Origin: Roseibium sp. Sym1
GTDB taxonomy: Bacteria; Pseudomonadota; Alphaproteobacteria; Rhizobiales; Stappiaceae
Reading direction: 5' to 3'
Assembly: GCF_027359675.1 (NCBI RefSeq)
Contig: NZ_CP114786.1
Coordinates: forward strand, 3,136,501-3,200,500
Length of the DNA: 64,000 nt
Below, piece after piece: positions 63,678-64,000 of the stretch (positions are counted from its first letter, which is position 1; the number at the start of each line of letters is the position of its first letter). The notes below the pieces were generated by a model. It saw nothing but the letters and a program-made list of their open reading frames with translations. It made no database searches and had not been told where the DNA came from. A program made the position numbers and the translations under genes.

Positions 63678-64000
63678 GCCTGCAGCTGGCCCTGTGCCTC
63701 CTGACACTTTTCCTGCTGGCCGCAATCGGCACGCCCATCGCCTATTCGATCCTGGTGGGATCGCTTGTCTACCTGGCTGTTGCCGGGCAGGACATCGCCC
63801 TTTCCGGTGAACAGATCCTCGCCGGTCTCTACGAGAGCTTCGTGCTCCTGGCGGTGCCGCTGTTCATCGTGGCCGCGAACATCATGAACGCCGGAACGAT
63901 TTCGGAGAGATTGCTGCGGTTCTGCGTCGCAACAGTGGGCCGGTTTCGCGGCGGACTGGGCCATGTCAACGTGGTCGCCTCCCTGATCTTTTCCGGGATG
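63674..64000 (+). CDS. dctM: TRAP transporter large permease subunit, 5' part only
   Basis: The first 109 residues of DctM, which continues beyond the right edge. It opens MSLQLALCLLTLFLLAAIGT and shows FVLLAVPLFIVAANIMNAG, a hallmark DctM segment. It overlaps the dctQ stop by four bases. This subunit forms the sodium-coupled transport path. Confidence 0.95.
   Translation, partial: MSLQLALCLLTLFLLAAIGTPIAYSILVGSLVYLAVAGQDIALSGEQILAGLYESFVLLAVPLFIVAANIMNAGTISERLLRFCVATVGRFRGGLGHVNVVASLIFSGM

Overview
The window is a high-GC stretch of an alphaproteobacterial genome. The order nirX-nirI / nirSECF(DL)GHJN and the norCB flank resemble Paracoccus, roseobacter and Stappia/Roseibium-type denitrifiers. 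I infer a free-living, probably marine, facultatively anaerobic heterotroph; the genus cannot be settled by reading. No rRNA, tRNA, insertion sequence or CRISPR array was seen.

Region 1 (1-33.1 kb) is a denitrification and anaerobic-respiration island. It holds norC and the 5' part of norB, nirX-nirI, the cytochrome cd1 operon nirS-E-C-F-DL-G-H-J-N followed by a CbiX/SirB-type chelatase and two small membrane proteins, and nosR-Z-D-F-Y-L-X in the opposite direction. Then come nnrS, an uncharacterised gene with ubiV-ubiU-ubiT (oxygen-independent ubiquinone synthesis), divergent ubiD-ubiX, and a DUF454 membrane protein with feoA-feoB (ferrous iron uptake). Six intergenic FNR/NNR-type boxes (TTRAY-N4-RTCAA) precede norC, nirS/nirI, nosR, nnrS, ubiT/ubiD and the DUF454-feo operon. 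One regulator could therefore switch on NO, nitrite and N2O reduction, the quinone pool and Fe(II) supply together.

Region 2 (33.1-41.4 kb) is a surface-polysaccharide locus that starts at a sharp drop in GC. It has three glycosyltransferase-type genes and a divergent operon for a modified amino sugar: hexapeptide acyltransferase, a BKACE (DUF849) enzyme, a Gfo/Idh/MocA dehydrogenase and a DegT aminotransferase. A BKACE inside such an operon is the most unusual gene content here.

Region 3 (41.5-59.3 kb) carries three adjacent CUT2 (ribose/fructose-type) sugar ABC systems. System 1 is binding protein, ATPase and permease. System 2 is binding protein and an SDR enzyme, with a divergent single-domain ATPase and permease, then a LacI regulator; systems 1 and 2 share an AT-rich palindrome in their promoter regions. 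System 3 is a tight operon (binding protein, ATPase, two permeases, SMP-30 lactonase) followed by a zinc alcohol dehydrogenase. It is divergent from a soluble GAF histidine kinase/NarL-type regulator pair, with a perfect 18-bp-arm inverted repeat between them.

Region 4 (59.3-64 kb) has a Gfo/Idh/MocA dehydrogenase, a type II dehydroquinase, a GntR regulator and a TRAP transporter (dctP, dctQ, partial dctM), suggesting uptake and breakdown of quinate/shikimate-like acids. Two large hairpins lie between dctP and dctQ.
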